A stretch of DNA of 64,000 nucleotides, taken from NCBI RefSeq assembly GCF_029867415.1, contig NC_081180.1, positions 21,042,808 to 21,106,807 on the forward strand, read 5' to 3'. A program made the translations under genes and the position numbers. The notes below the pieces were generated by a model. The model worked only from the letters and a program-made list of their open reading frames with translations, made no database searches and was not told the DNA's origin. The stretch comes from Vicia villosa. Lineage: Eukaryota; Streptophyta; Magnoliopsida; Fabales; Fabaceae. The first letter of the stretch is position 1. Each line of letters begins with the position of its first letter. Below, piece after piece: positions 1 through 13,265 of this stretch.

Positions 1-2740
1 TCAACACAGGAACTCTGAAAACTCTGCTTGGAAAGAAGATGCTTGAACAAACTTCTTGCAACACTGATAACTGTATCAAGCAAATGATCCTTTGAGAATA
101 ACTGATAAACTAGGCTTGAGTATTGCTGAAGAAGATTGCCCCTGATTGAATAATTGTTGCAAGTTAACTGATCATGGTTTCATTTGAACTATGTTGGGGA
201 TAAACTGATCACGGATTCAACTCTTGAAATGAATGTTGGGAAGACTTGCCATAGTATACATCTTGAAGAGGATATTCTGATCAACAAATCTTGATTAAAC
301 ATATGAACAACAGGATCTTAAAGTAACGTGCCCCTGATAGGATCACTGACCAAGTTTCTCGACTGTTTGAACTTCCCGAAAGATAAGTACTTACTTTCAA
401 ATAAAGTGTTCATTCAAGAATGGTAATTTTAATGCAATGCTCAAAACATATTTTTGAAATCAAAATCACTTTGTAAAGAAAATGGAATCACTGGTTAAAA
501 CATAAAGGTTAAGACAATCAACGTGAAAGATAAAGCAAAGATATGGTATCAACATAAATGATTGGTAAATCTCTTGGGAGTCAGCTTACGCAACCTTGTT
601 GTAGTATGCTTTCAAAATAAACCTTGCTTCAATTAGGGCTTTTGAAGGTTGTAACGTGGTCAGGTTCATGGTTTAAAAAAACAAAAGGTATAAGGCTAAA
701 AAAAATTTGTAACCCATCCCATCTTCGTGATGATCTTCATTCCTAAACCCAGTTAATTCAAAATATGCATTCAGGTTCCAAGAGGCTTCTGGAATTTTAT
801 CTGTTGTGATGATGATAGTTCACAAGCCAAGAAAACTTAGTGATGGCAGTCACTTCTTCCTTTTGATAGTCACAACATTTTGTGGTTTAAGAATTTATTG
901 ACTTATCTCTTTTTTTCTTTTTGATATCTCTAACTTTTGCTAGAGCTGTTTATTTTGAACTCACAGTCAGCGGGATGCCTTAATTTTTGCCTAAGTCATT
1001 TTTTGATTTTGACTTAGCAGGCTTTTCTTTGATTTTCTTTTTTTGATACTTTTTTCCTGAAAGATAGTGACTACCTGCTTAATGATTATAATGACCCATC
1101 ATTGGCTTTTGCTCGGCGTCTCCAACATTTCTTTGATGTATGCGGAGGAAAGCTTGTGATTAAAACACTTGTTGAAAGGTGTATTGAATGATTCTCTTAA
1201 AATAGAATGCACAACCAAATTAACTGGGAACTACCCTGCCCCGGGTTAAAATGTGGGTTATTTCGTATAGAAAGAAACACCAACTTCTAGGCTCAAAGGG
1301 GTTGACGAGGGATTAACTTCCTTATTTCTCCAGTGTTTGGGAATTGAAACAATGCCTGTACATCGTCAGCAAAGTTTTATTTGAAAGCATACAGTTCAAC
1401 AACTTGGGTATTTCCTTGTCATCATCCTCCCTCCAATCTTTGCATAAAACACAAGTTTGATAGAGAAAGCAAAATAATTTTTTTTTTTTGTAAAAGAAGC
1501 ATAAACATAGACATAGTAGATGAAAATGAATTCAAAAATACGATGCTCATTTCATTAAAATTAACATTCTGGAATGAAAAAAGTTTAAAAGCAAACAATA
1601 CAACTGAGGAAATGCAAACAGTAGGGAAACATCTTTCTAAATCATGGCCTGCTGCCCCTTGATGGAAAGGACAATGAAGATCAGACCTAAAACCTTCTGG
1701 AAGTGGATTCCGAGGTGGAAGAATCAGCTCGATGGTAGACAGACAACTTCGAAGATGGAGACATACAAGGATAAGTTTCATGGATAAGCTGGATGTATGT
1801 ATGCAAATGATGCATTTGTTGTTTATATTATTTGAGTTTCAAAGAACTTAAGATATTAATTTGCAAACATTCAAGCATTGCATTAAAGCATTGATTAGGT
1901 TATCATCAGAATCAATCATCCATTTTGATGGATTAGAGTTTTCACCCTATCAACACCCAAGATCCATTGAGTTTGATGAAACTTACGATGTTTACAAAAA
2001 AAGACCTTTGAGTTCATTGGAAATCAAAGGAAAAGATTTTTATGAATGTATGAATGCATGAATGCCACATATACAGAAATGGTAACACAAACATGGTGCA
2101 CATAAGGTAGGTTCCAAAGTTCAACGTCACGAGCATGAGGTCAAAGAACCAAACATGGGATAGTACTAGGGGTTAATCACCTGCACAACATGTTCTACTG
2201 ATACGTCAGAGTCCACATTCTTCTTTCGGATATTACCGGCTTGCACAACTGAACTTGTGAGCCAATAATATTCTCAAGAAAAACTCGTCTGAGTGTGGCT
2301 CTCCGCATGACAACTAATCCAAGTCTTCACCTGAATAGTTTCTGCGCCACAACCTAATAAGGCCAGGATGAGTTATGGGTTCTACAGCCAACTCAGCTTC
2401 TACAGTTCAATGAAAGCAATAATGTCTTCGCAACTGAACTTGCTAAACATATACCACCAACAAGGAACCTCCACTGAGCGGAAGGATTCTCATGCCAGCT
2501 TTTTAAGGACTGAACTCCTTGTATGCCATACATGACTATACCCTCCACCTAATTCTTATGTGTACTTAATCCGGGTTAAGATTTGTCCATAATGTATCTC
2601 AAGTGACAGAACCACACATATAGCATGAAATAACAAGTATGTACAAAATAACCAAGTATAAGCAAATATTAAAGTGATATAAAACTCTAAGGTAACCCCT
2701 CTTTAAAAAGATTCTCACTCCCCAGCAGAGTCGCCAGTTC
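1..2740 (-). mobile_element. Ogre-like element, internal region (left copy, cut by window edge)
   Basis: This stretch is identical, as far as I can compare, to 7871-10610. It lies just downstream (on the minus strand) of an LTR and begins with the same primer-binding site, so it is internal retrotransposon sequence and not host flank. No gag, protease, RT or integrase motif is visible in any frame; the longest open frames are about 119 codons and resemble no known protein. It continues beyond the window. Confidence 0.8.
2719..2736 (-). other. Primer-binding site of Ogre-like element
   Basis: Read on the minus strand this is TGGCGACTCTGCTGGGGA, four bases after the LTR end. It is the tRNA-Arg-type PBS typical of legume Ogre elements. 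The same site recurs at 10589-10606. It fixes the transcription direction as minus. Confidence 0.85.
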
Positions 2741-3891
2741 TGTAAACTCGGTTTTTTGAGGCGAACTGACTCCTTGCTCTTTTTTTCTTTTATTATTTTT
2801 TATTTTTTTGCAAGAGTCGCCACCGACTTTTATTTTATCCAAAAAGGAAAGGCATAAAAGAACAGGAAAGACCTTTTGACAGATTTTGGGTTCGGGGGGT
2901 TGGTTATACAAAGGGAAGGTTTTAAGCACCCTTTGTATCCATGGTTATCCATGGGCTCTTAGTTTTGCTTAGATCACTTTTGCTCTTGTTTGATTTTTAA
3001 AATAAGCTCGGCAAGACATTAAGCCTTGTGCCTACATACCTCCTCGGTGCAATGGAGAAGTCAGAGCTAATGTAGTTCCGCTTTTAAAAAACGTTTGAAA
3101 AAAAACATAAACACGTTTACCATCGTCGGAGCGAATACTCAGCCATTGATCTTGATCATGAGAACAAATAGATTCTTTGCATCACAAATGAAAGAAGGGC
3201 TCCAACTCGGATGAAAATCAACGAGTATGACACTATCTCTTTCACGTGGAAAAGATTCCATTATATCAATCAATCTCAAAATCGTGGGGTATCTCAACTC
3301 ACTACAACACTTAATCGTGTCTAAACTTTGAAAGAAAAGCCACTAAGGGCAAAAGGTATTTTATAAGAAAAGATTTTTAAAAGAGGTTTTACAAACATAA
3401 GAAGATTTTGGAAAAAGGGAGAAGATTTTGAAAATTTAAGAAGTGGGAGGAGATGAAGAGGCTATCCTAGTGCTTAAAATAAAAGTTTAAGGAGAGAATG
3501 ATCTAACCAAAATAAGAAACCAACAGTTGGCCGACGCATTACCACTTGGGGATCCAGATGAACTTATTATCTTTAGCACCACTTTGCATTAAGCACATTA
3601 AAATTCTGATGAAAATCGGGCAGAGTAACGGCTGTTTTCGGGTAAAATTCTTATCTCAATGCCTTGGAGTTAACCATCAAGGACTTTCAAGGAAATACCT
3701 GCATACACAAACAGACAACAATCCAATGCCAGACAGACAGAACAACCATAGAGTAATAACAGAATAGGGGTCCAGAGGCACTAAGTCCATAAGTCCAAAT
3801 CTCCAAAATGCTAGGGATAGTAACCAGTAGTCCAAGAGAGAACCTTAAGCGTTTTTTAGATTTTTGTTGTTTATTAGTGTTTTAGCATAAA

Positions 3892-4425
3892 AGTAAAGTA
3901 TGGTCCAAGTGGACAAAAAGAAAATAACGGAAACATAAACAATGCGTCCAAATGGACAAAGAAAAAAAATAGCGGAAGCATAAATAATATGTCCAAATGG
4001 ACAAAGAAAAAATAGCGGAAACATAAATAATATGTCCAAATGGACAACGAAAAAATAGCGGAAACATAAATAATATGTCCAAATGGACAAAGAAAAAATA
4101 GCGGAAACATAAATAATATGTCCAAATGGACAAAGAGAAAATAACAGAAACATAAATAATATGTCCAAATGGACAAAGAAAAAATAACAGAAACATAAAT
4201 AATATGTCCAAATGGACAAAGAAAAAATAGCAGAAATATAAATAATATGTCCAAATGGACAAAGAAAAAATAACAGAAACATAAATAATATGTCCAAATG
4301 GACAAAGAAAAAATAGCAGAAATATAAATAATATGTCCAAGTGGACAAAGAAAAAATGACAGAAACATAAATAATATGTCCAAATGGAAAAAGAAAAAAA
4401 AATGACAGAAACATAAATAATATGA
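3892..4425 (-). repeat. 43-bp minisatellite inside Ogre-like LTR
   Basis: About 12 tandem units of 43 bp, each carrying TGTCCAAATGGACA, which is the inverted pair TGTCCA/TGGACA around a central AA. Because 43 is not a multiple of three and the unit has no minus-strand stops, all three minus frames stay open for 150-200 codons. The resulting Phe/Ile/Tyr-rich translations are by-products of the repeat. It lies downstream of the putative TATA box, so it would be in the transcribed R-U5 part. Confidence 0.9.
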
Positions 4426-5385
4426 ATGATAAAATAAAGTATAAAGCAAGAAATATAAAAAACAATATAATAAAATGCGGAATTTAAAGTTAATTGTTAG
4501 ATGTTAAAGATAACCATCTTGAAACTTGTCAAGTATGTTATCAAAGTTAGTAATAAAGATTGATGGTGAGTGAAGGATGTTCTCGGATTTAAATTCGATG
4601 GAACTTTATCAGAAGCTTGATAAAATCATAGCGACTACACGATAAAATTCCATAAGTCTTAAATCAACCGCATACAATTCTCTTCCATGTTTGATCTTTT
4701 TTTATCCCAATTCAAGACAAAGAAAAAGATAAGAAATAATATCAAATAATAAATAAAAATAAATACAAAACAAATTAAGCTTAATATTTTTTTGTGATTT
4801 TATTGGAATTGATTTTTAGTTAATTAACAAACTAATTAAACAAATAATTATACAAATAATTAAACTTAACAAAAAATATTCTTTTTTATGTCAAAAATTA
4901 GATTGTAAAAATATAAACCTAAATCTAAAAGGAAAATATTTTTGGAGTTTTTTTGATTGGTTAAAAATAATTAAAAAGCAATATTTACATAATTACTAAT
5001 TAATTAAGCAATATAAATTAATTATGAAAAGAAATAAAATATTTTTATGTTAAAAATTAAATAAACATTTTATCAACTTAAAACTAAAATTAAAACATTT
5101 TTTTTTTGAGAAATTGAAAATATGCATAAATATGGAGTTTTTAATTCATGAACTCCTAACACTACTACATATTAAAAATTACATTGTACTTACTCTATGA
5201 TGTCCCAAGAGTGGAATAGAGTGATTGAAATTGATTGAAAGTGGCTATTTGAATGAGCCTTGATTTTTACAAGTTTCTTGAAACTTTTGAAAAATATAAA
5301 ACTTATGCTATGCTTTTGGAGTGTGTTGTTGTTCTTCTCTTGTTTCTCCCTTTTTTTTTCCTTCTTGAATGAAGAAAATGAAGTT

Positions 5386-5395
5386 CTATTTATAG
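5386..5395 (-). promoter_or_regulatory. Putative TATA box of left LTR
   Basis: Minus-strand CTATAAATAG, about 1.4 kb from the LTR start. This placement would give a U3 of roughly 1.4 kb and a long R-U5 of about 2.6 kb. No transcript data support it. Confidence 0.5.
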
Positions 5396-6811
5396 GCAAA
5401 GAGTTTGATCTTGGAAGCCTTGCAAGTGGAAATTGTCATGATTGATTTTGTGGAAAAAATATGATAATGGAATATTTTCAATGAGTGTATTTCTTAACCA
5501 TGGTTAAAACACTCAAGTATTATTCTCTTCAATCTTGCAATAATATATTTAAGCATCTTGAATTGGTCTTGATTGGCAACCATAAGCATCTTTGATAATA
5601 TCTTTGAATTATCTCACTTTAATTAAACTTTAAATGAATAAAATTTAATTAAAATGAAATAAAAATGTCATGAATCATGGATGGGTCGTGGATGCCCTTT
5701 AAACATATGAGAATCAAGATTGAATCACAAAAGAATTGGCCTTTTTGAAAAAAAATCAAATTTTGGTCATTACTTGTTTCATGCATTTTTCCAAAAAAAG
5801 GTCAACTTCATCAAGGCATATCTCCCTCAATTTTGATCCTATGAAAGTGTTCTTTAACTTTTTGGAAAGCCCAAGATGTCCTCTACAAGCCACTTTGGAA
5901 GCGTTTTTGCATTTGGAGAAGTTATCTTGATGATATGGGTTTTGACAAAAAACTGCTTTTTGTTGACTTTGAAAATGACCTGTAATGTTTTGGCTTATAT
6001 CTCTTAGGCGGAAGCATTTCTTGACCTTGGTCCCAACATCAAAGTTGTAGAGAATTGAATTTCCTTGAGAATGAGCTTTGGTTGGAATTTTTCTGATAAA
6101 TTGTGAGAGAGTTATGGTCGGTCAAAGTTCAGTTGACTTTTAGCTAAAAAACTCTAATTTTGCAATTTTGAGTTTTGTCGATTTCTGAACTTTTCTTGAT
6201 GAATTATGATCAACCATTGATCACATGATGAATCTTTTGAAAAAATATGGATGTTGACAAAAAATTGCATTTTTGACTGTCTGTTGACTTTTTGGTCAAA
6301 CTGGTCGTCTGTTGACTGTTTGAGCTGTTGACTGTGCGTCTGAGCGAATCGAAGTTTGAAAATTTGTCTGGTGGTATTTTGAGACATATGGAGATCCATG
6401 AAATCCATTTGAGGTCTCAAAAACTCGTTCTCCAGTATAATCTGAAACCCGGACTCCGCGCCTGCAAATTTTAATTCTGTACCAACTGCGTCAGCATTAT
6501 TTATCTGAAAATAAATCTCAAATAAACAGTGTATGAAGTGATAAACAGTATTTGGCGTTTATGTAAGAATAAATTTAACAGCGAACCAAAATACTGTATA
6601 AAAAATTCTAAAAATTGAGTATTTATAAAATCAGGATATTTATGAAATAAAAATCCAAGATTGTATAAAACTCCAAATTTTTAGATAGAAGTCTGTTGAT
6701 TTCTCTCTTTTTTTTTAAAAAAAAACGCAGGCAAATTTTGGGGTATAACAATAATGATCATAACACTTAGAAAATGATGGGATCTCATAGGTCAAAAATT
6801 GGGGTGCAACA

Positions 6812-6825
6812 GATGCCCCTATTCA
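6812..6825 (-). other. Polypurine-like tract upstream of left LTR
   Basis: Minus-strand GAATAGGGGCATC directly precedes the LTR start TGTTGCACCCC. Its position and G-rich core fit a plus-strand primer site. Confidence 0.55.
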
Positions 6826-7154
6826 AGTTTCTTCTATCCGGAGATGTGAAGATTGTAAATCTTCGTTTCGACGTGATTGAAGAGACTTAAATATATATAA
6901 AAACACAATTTTTGAACCTGAGATGCAATGTAATGCTTATGATTATGAATGCATATGATTTCCACGAGATGGAAACAGGACACCACTGGGGAGAAGTAAA
7001 CAGACTCCGTTGGGGAAAAGGTATACGTCATCTAGGAATAGAATCAGACTTCACACAAGAAAGAAACAGTTGACAAAAGCTTTCAAGATAAAACATGATT
7101 GAACTTTGAGAAGAGAATATCTGAGGCATACATGAATGTGGCTACATAAAATGA

Positions 7155-7400
7155 ATATCAAGGTAAAACATGATTGGACAACATCAAATGACAATCAAGG
7201 TAAAACATGATTGGGCAACATCGAATGACAATCAAGGTAAAACATGATTGGGTAATCATCAAATGACAATCAAGGTAAAACATGATTGAAAAATACCAAA
7301 TGACAATCAAGGTAAAACATGATTAGAGAATACCAAGTGACAATCAAGGTAAAACATGATTAGAGAACACCAAGGTCAATCAAGGTAAAACATGATTTGA
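7155..7400 (-). repeat. About 38-bp tandem repeat in Ogre-like internal region
   Basis: Six to seven imperfect units built around the plus-strand core AATCAAGGTAAAACATGATT, with looser copies at 7080 and 7430-7480. It lies in the 3' non-coding part of the element, where Ogre elements often have tandem repeats. No coding role is visible. Confidence 0.85.
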
Positions 7401-10400
7401 ACTTTAAGAAGAAAATATCAAAAGCGTTTTAAGATAAACCATGAATGAAGCAGCATCAAACGACAATCAAGATAAAACATGATTGAACTCAGAGATATTC
7501 AAGAGTGACTTTGAATGAGGTAATAACACTTTACTGGGAATTGGGACATCCATAGAAGCTTTGAATAAAAGGTGACAAAGTTCTGAAAAATTGTCAGAAC
7601 AAACAAGACATATCATGAAGAATATCAGATAGATACAGACAAAACGAATCAAAAGGATAAATTTGTTTTGGTAGGTGCCAATAAGTTGGACTTTGATCTC
7701 AAGGTAAGATGTTGACAACAACAGGACCTTGGAAGAATGTTAATGAGCATGATTTTGTTTCTATGCATGATGTTAAAGTTTTCTATGCATGATGAATGCT
7801 CAATGCAATGTAGTTATTCATGACGACTGGGATTGACTCTTTTGTGAGGCAAGATTGGAGCTTTGATTCCTCAACACAGGAACTCTGAAAACTCTGCTTG
7901 GAAAGAAGATGCTTGAACAAACTTCTTGCAACACTGATAACTGTATCAAGCAAATGATCCTTTGAGAATAACTGATAAACTAGGCTTGAGTATTGCTGAA
8001 GAAGATTGCCCCTGATTGAATAATTGTTGCAAGTTAACTGATCATGGTTTCATTTGAACTATGTTGGGGATAAACTGATCACGGATTCAACTCTTGAAAT
8101 GAATGTTGGGAAGACTTGCCATAGTATACATCTTGAAGAGGATATTCTGATCAACAAATCTTGATTAAACATATGAACAACAGGATCTTAAAGTAACGTG
8201 CCCCTGATAGGATCACTGACCAAGTTTCTCGACTGTTTGAACTTCCCGAAAGATAAGTACTTACTTTCAAATAAAGTGTTCATTCAAGAATGGTAATTTT
8301 AATGCAATGCTCAAAACATATTTTTGAAATCAAAATCACTTTGTAAAGAAAATGGAATCACTGGTTAAAACATAAAGGTTAAGACAATCAACGTGAAAGA
8401 TAAAGCAAAGATATGGTATCAACATAAATGATTGGTAAATCTCTTGGGAGTCAGCTTACGCAACCTTGTTGTAGTATGCTTTCAAAATAAACCTTGCTTC
8501 AATTAGGGCTTTTGAAGGTTGTAACGTGGTCAGGTTCATGGTTTAAAAAAACAAAAGGTATAAGGCTAAAAAAAATTTGTAACCCATCCCATCTTCGTGA
8601 TGATCTTCATTCCTAAACCCAGTTAATTCAAAATATGCATTCAGGTTCCAAGAGGCTTCTGGAATTTTATCTGTTGTGATGATGATAGTTCACAAGCCAA
8701 GAAAACTTAGTGATGGCAGTCACTTCTTCCTTTTGATAGTCACAACATTTTGTGGTTTAAGAATTTATTGACTTATCTCTTTTTTTCTTTTTGATATCTC
8801 TAACTTTTGCTAGAGCTGTTTATTTTGAACTCACAGTCAGCGGGATGCCTTAATTTTTGCCTAAGTCATTTTTTGATTTTGACTTAGCAGGCTTTTCTTT
8901 GATTTTCTTTTTTTGATACTTTTTTCCTGAAAGATAGTGACTACCTGCTTAATGATTATAATGACCCATCATTGGCTTTTGCTCGGCGTCTCCAACATTT
9001 CTTTGATGTATGCGGAGGAAAGCTTGTGATTAAAACACTTGTTGAAAGGTGTATTGAATGATTCTCTTAAAATAGAATGCACAACCAAATTAACTGGGAA
9101 CTACCCTGCCCCGGGTTAAAATGTGGGTTATTTCGTATAGAAAGAAACACCAACTTCTAGGCTCAAAGGGGTTGACGAGGGATTAACTTCCTTATTTCTC
9201 CAGTGTTTGGGAATTGAAACAATGCCTGTACATCGTCAGCAAAGTTTTATTTGAAAGCATACAGTTCAACAACTTGGGTATTTCCTTGTCATCATCCTCC
9301 CTCCAATCTTTGCATAAAACACAAGTTTGATAGAGAAAGCAAAATAATTTTTTTTTTTTGTAAAAGAAGCATAAACATAGACATAGTAGATGAAAATGAA
9401 TTCAAAAATACGATGCTCATTTCATTAAAATTAACATTCTGGAATGAAAAAAGTTTAAAAGCAAACAATACAACTGAGGAAATGCAAACAGTAGGGAAAC
9501 ATCTTTCTAAATCATGGCCTGCTGCCCCTTGATGGAAAGGACAATGAAGATCAGACCTAAAACCTTCTGGAAGTGGATTCCGAGGTGGAAGAATCAGCTC
9601 GATGGTAGACAGACAACTTCGAAGATGGAGACATACAAGGATAAGTTTCATGGATAAGCTGGATGTATGTATGCAAATGATGCATTTGTTGTTTATATTA
9701 TTTGAGTTTCAAAGAACTTAAGATATTAATTTGCAAACATTCAAGCATTGCATTAAAGCATTGATTAGGTTATCATCAGAATCAATCATCCATTTTGATG
9801 GATTAGAGTTTTCACCCTATCAACACCCAAGATCCATTGAGTTTGATGAAACTTACGATGTTTACAAAAAAAGACCTTTGAGTTCATTGGAAATCAAAGG
9901 AAAAGATTTTTATGAATGTATGAATGCATGAATGCCACATATACAGAAATGGTAACACAAACATGGTGCACATAAGGTAGGTTCCAAAGTTCAACGTCAC
10001 GAGCATGAGGTCAAAGAACCAAACATGGGATAGTACTAGGGGTTAATCACCTGCACAACATGTTCTACTGATACGTCAGAGTCCACATTCTTCTTTCGGA
10101 TATTACCGGCTTGCACAACTGAACTTGTGAGCCAATAATATTCTCAAGAAAAACTCGTCTGAGTGTGGCTCTCCGCATGACAACTAATCCAAGTCTTCAC
10201 CTGAATAGTTTCTGCGCCACAACCTAATAAGGCCAGGATGAGTTATGGGTTCTACAGCCAACTCAGCTTCTACAGTTCAATGAAAGCAATAATGTCTTCG
10301 CAACTGAACTTGCTAAACATATACCACCAACAAGGAACCTCCACTGAGCGGAAGGATTCTCATGCCAGCTTTTTAAGGACTGAACTCCTTGTATGCCATA

Positions 10401-10588
10401 CATGACTATACCCTCCACCTAATTCTTATGTGTACTTAATCCGGGTTAAGATTTGTCCATAATGTATCTCAAGTGACAGAACCACACATATAGCATGAAA
10501 TAACAAGTATGTACAAAATAACCAAGTATAAGCAAATATTAAAGTGATATAAAACTCTAAGGTAACCCCTCTTTAAAAAGATTCTCAC

Positions 10589-10606
10589 TCCCCAGCAGAG
10601 TCGCCA
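10589..10606 (-). other. Primer-binding site, right copy
   Basis: The same minus-strand 18-mer as at 2719-2736, four bases beyond the LTR at 10611-14680. It marks the start of the complete internal region. Confidence 0.85.
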
Positions 10607-11761
10607 GTTCTGTAAACTCGGTTTTTTGAGGCGAACTGACTCCTTGCTCTTTTTTTCTTTTATTATTTTTTATTTTTTTGCAAGAGTCGCCACCGACTTT
10701 TATTTTATCCAAAAAGGAAAGGCATAAAAGAACAGGAAAGACCTTTTGACAGATTTTGGGTTCGGGGGGTTGGTTATACAAAGGGAAGGTTTTAAGCACC
10801 CTTTGTATCCATGGTTATCCATGGGCTCTTAGTTTTGCTTAGATCACTTTTGCTCTTGTTTGATTTTTAAAATAAGCTCGGCAAGACATTAAGCCTTGTG
10901 CCTACATACCTCCTCGGTGCAATGGAGAAGTCAGAGCTAATGTAGTTCCGCTTTTAAAAAACGTTTGAAAAAAAACATAAACACGTTTACCATCGTCGGA
11001 GCGAATACTCAGCCATTGATCTTGATCATGAGAACAAATAGATTCTTTGCATCACAAATGAAAGAAGGGCTCCAACTCGGATGAAAATCAACGAGTATGA
11101 CACTATCTCTTTCACGTGGAAAAGATTCCATTATATCAATCAATCTCAAAATCGTGGGGTATCTCAACTCACTACAACACTTAATCGTGTCTAAACTTTG
11201 AAAGAAAAACCACTAAGGGCAAAAGGTATTTTATAAGAAAAGATTTTTAAAAGAGGTTTTACAAACATAAGAAGATTTTGGAAAAAGGGAGAAGATTTTG
11301 AAAATTTAAGAAGTGGGAGGAGATGAAGAGGCTATCCTAGTGCTTAAAATAAAAGTTTAAGGAGAGAATGATCTAACCAAAATAAGAAACCAACAGTTGG
11401 CCGACGCATTACCACTTGGGGATCCAGATGAACTTATTATCTTTAGCACCACTTTGCATTAAGCACATTAAAATTCTGATGAAAATCGGGCAGAGTAACG
11501 GCTGTTTTCGGGTAAAATTCTTATCTCAATGCCTTGGAGTTAACCATCAAGGACTTTCAAGGAAATACCTGCATACACAAACAGACAACAATCCAATGCC
11601 AGACAGACAGAACAACCATAGAGTAATAACAGAATAGGGGTCCAGAGGCACTAAGTCCATAAGTCCAAATCTCCAAAATGCTAGGGATAGTAACCAGTAG
11701 TCCAAGAGAGAACCTTAAGCGTTTTTTAGATTTTTGTTGTTTATTAGTGTTTTAGCATAAA

Positions 11762-12295
11762 AGTAAAGTATGGTCCAAGTGGACAAAAAGAAAATAACGG
11801 AAACATAAACAATGCGTCCAAATGGACAAAGAAAAAAAATAGCGGAAGCATAAATAATATGTCCAAATGGACAAAGAAAAAATAGCGGAAACATAAATAA
11901 TATGTCCAAATGGACAACGAAAAAATAGCGGAAACATAAATAATATGTCCAAATGGACAAAGAAAAAATAGCGGAAACATAAATAATATGTCCAAATGGA
12001 CAAAGAGAAAATAACAGAAACATAAATAATATGTCCAAATGGACAAAGAAAAAATAACAGAAACATAAATAATATGTCCAAATGGACAAAGAAAAAATAG
12101 CAGAAATATAAATAATATGTCCAAATGGACAAAGAAAAAATAACAGAAACATAAATAATATGTCCAAATGGACAAAGAAAAAATAGCAGAAATATAAATA
12201 ATATGTCCAAGTGGACAAAGAAAAAATGACAGAAACATAAATAATATGTCCAAATGGAAAAAGAAAAAAAAATGACAGAAACATAAATAATATGA
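11762..12295 (-). repeat. 43-bp minisatellite, second LTR copy
   Basis: Same array as at 3892-4425, shifted by exactly 7870 bp and with the same number and order of unit variants. Confidence 0.9.
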
Positions 12296-13255
12296 ATGAT
12301 AAAATAAAGTATAAAGCAAGAAATATAAAAAACAATATAATAAAATGCGGAATTTAAAGTTAATTGTTAGATGTTAAAGATAACCATCTTGAAACTTGTC
12401 AAGTATGTTATCAAAGTTAGTAATAAAGATTGATGGTGAGTGAAGGATGTTCTCGGATTTAAATTCGATGGAACTTTATCAGAAGCTTGATAAAATCATA
12501 GCGACTACACGATAAAATTCCATAAGTCTTAAATCAACCGCATACAATTCTCTTCCATGTTTGATCTTTTTTTATCCCAATTCAAGACAAAGAAAAAGAT
12601 AAGAAATAATATCAAATAATAAATAAAAATAAATACAAAACAAATTAAGCTTAATATTTTTTTGTGATTTTATTGGAATTGATTTTTAGTTAATTAACAA
12701 ACTAATTAAACAAATAATTATACAAATAATTAAACTTAACAAAAAATATTCTTTTTTATGTCAAAAATTAGATTGTAAAAATATAAACCTAAATCTAAAA
12801 GGAAAATATTTTTGGAGTTTTTTTGATTGGTTAAAAATAATTAAAAAGCAATATTTACATAATTACTAATTAATTAAGCAATATAAATTAATTATGAAAA
12901 GAAATAAAATATTTTTATGTTAAAAATTAAATAAACATTTTATCAACTTAAAACTAAAATTAAAACATTTTTTTTTTGAGAAATTGAAAATATGCATAAA
13001 TATGGAGTTTTTAATTCATGAACTCCTAACACTACTACATATTAAAAATTACATTGTACTTACTCTATGATGTCCCAAGAGTGGAATAGAGTGATTGAAA
13101 TTGATTGAAAGTGGCTATTTGAATGAGCCTTGATTTTTACAAGTTTCTTGAAACTTTTGAAAAATATAAAACTTATGCTATGCTTTTGGAGTGTGTTGTT
13201 GTTCTTCTCTTGTTTCTCCCTTTTTTTTTCCTTCTTGAATGAAGAAAATGAAGTT

Positions 13256-13265
13256 CTATTTATAG
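13256..13265 (-). promoter_or_regulatory. Putative TATA box of right (5') LTR
   Basis: Minus-strand CTATAAATAG in the outer LTR. If active, this would be the promoter of the whole array. Confidence 0.5.

Larger units (their letters stand above)
2741..6811 (-). mobile_element. Ogre-like LTR, left copy (4071 bp)
   Basis: On the minus strand it starts TGTTGCACCCC and ends GTTTACA, so it has TG...CA ends. It is flanked on one side by a PBS (2719-2736) and on the other by a G-rich polypurine-like tract (6812-6825), so internal sequence sits on both sides. Against the LTR at 10611-14680 I see one substitution (3339 G versus 11209 A) and a change in the T/A homopolymer near 6707-6725. Multi-kilobase LTRs are usual for Ogre. 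It carries a TATA-like box (5386-5395) and a 43-bp minisatellite. Confidence 0.85.
6812..10610 (-). mobile_element. Ogre-like element, internal region (complete, 3799 bp, no gag-pol)
   Basis: It lies between the two LTRs and runs from the PBS at its right end to a polypurine-like tract (6812-6825) at its left end on the minus strand. Autonomous Ogre elements have internal regions well over 10 kb with gag-pro-pol; here none of these domains is visible. This is a non-autonomous deletion derivative that keeps the leader and the 3' non-coding part, and would need proteins from another element. Confidence 0.8.

Noticed and set aside
1381..2929. Small ORFs repeated at 9251-10799 (93, 119, 66, 80 codons)
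   Set aside because: Lie in the non-coding internal region of the Ogre-like element; duplicated with it; no recognisable domain and both strands open in the same place.
3892..4425. CRISPR-like regular array with near-palindromic repeats
   Set aside because: Units are contiguous with no unique spacers, and the DNA is plant nuclear.
3845..4465. Long hydrophobic minus-strand ORFs of 152-206 codons (also at 11715-12335)
   Set aside because: They follow the 43-bp minisatellite in three frames at once; a property of the repeat, not a membrane-protein gene.
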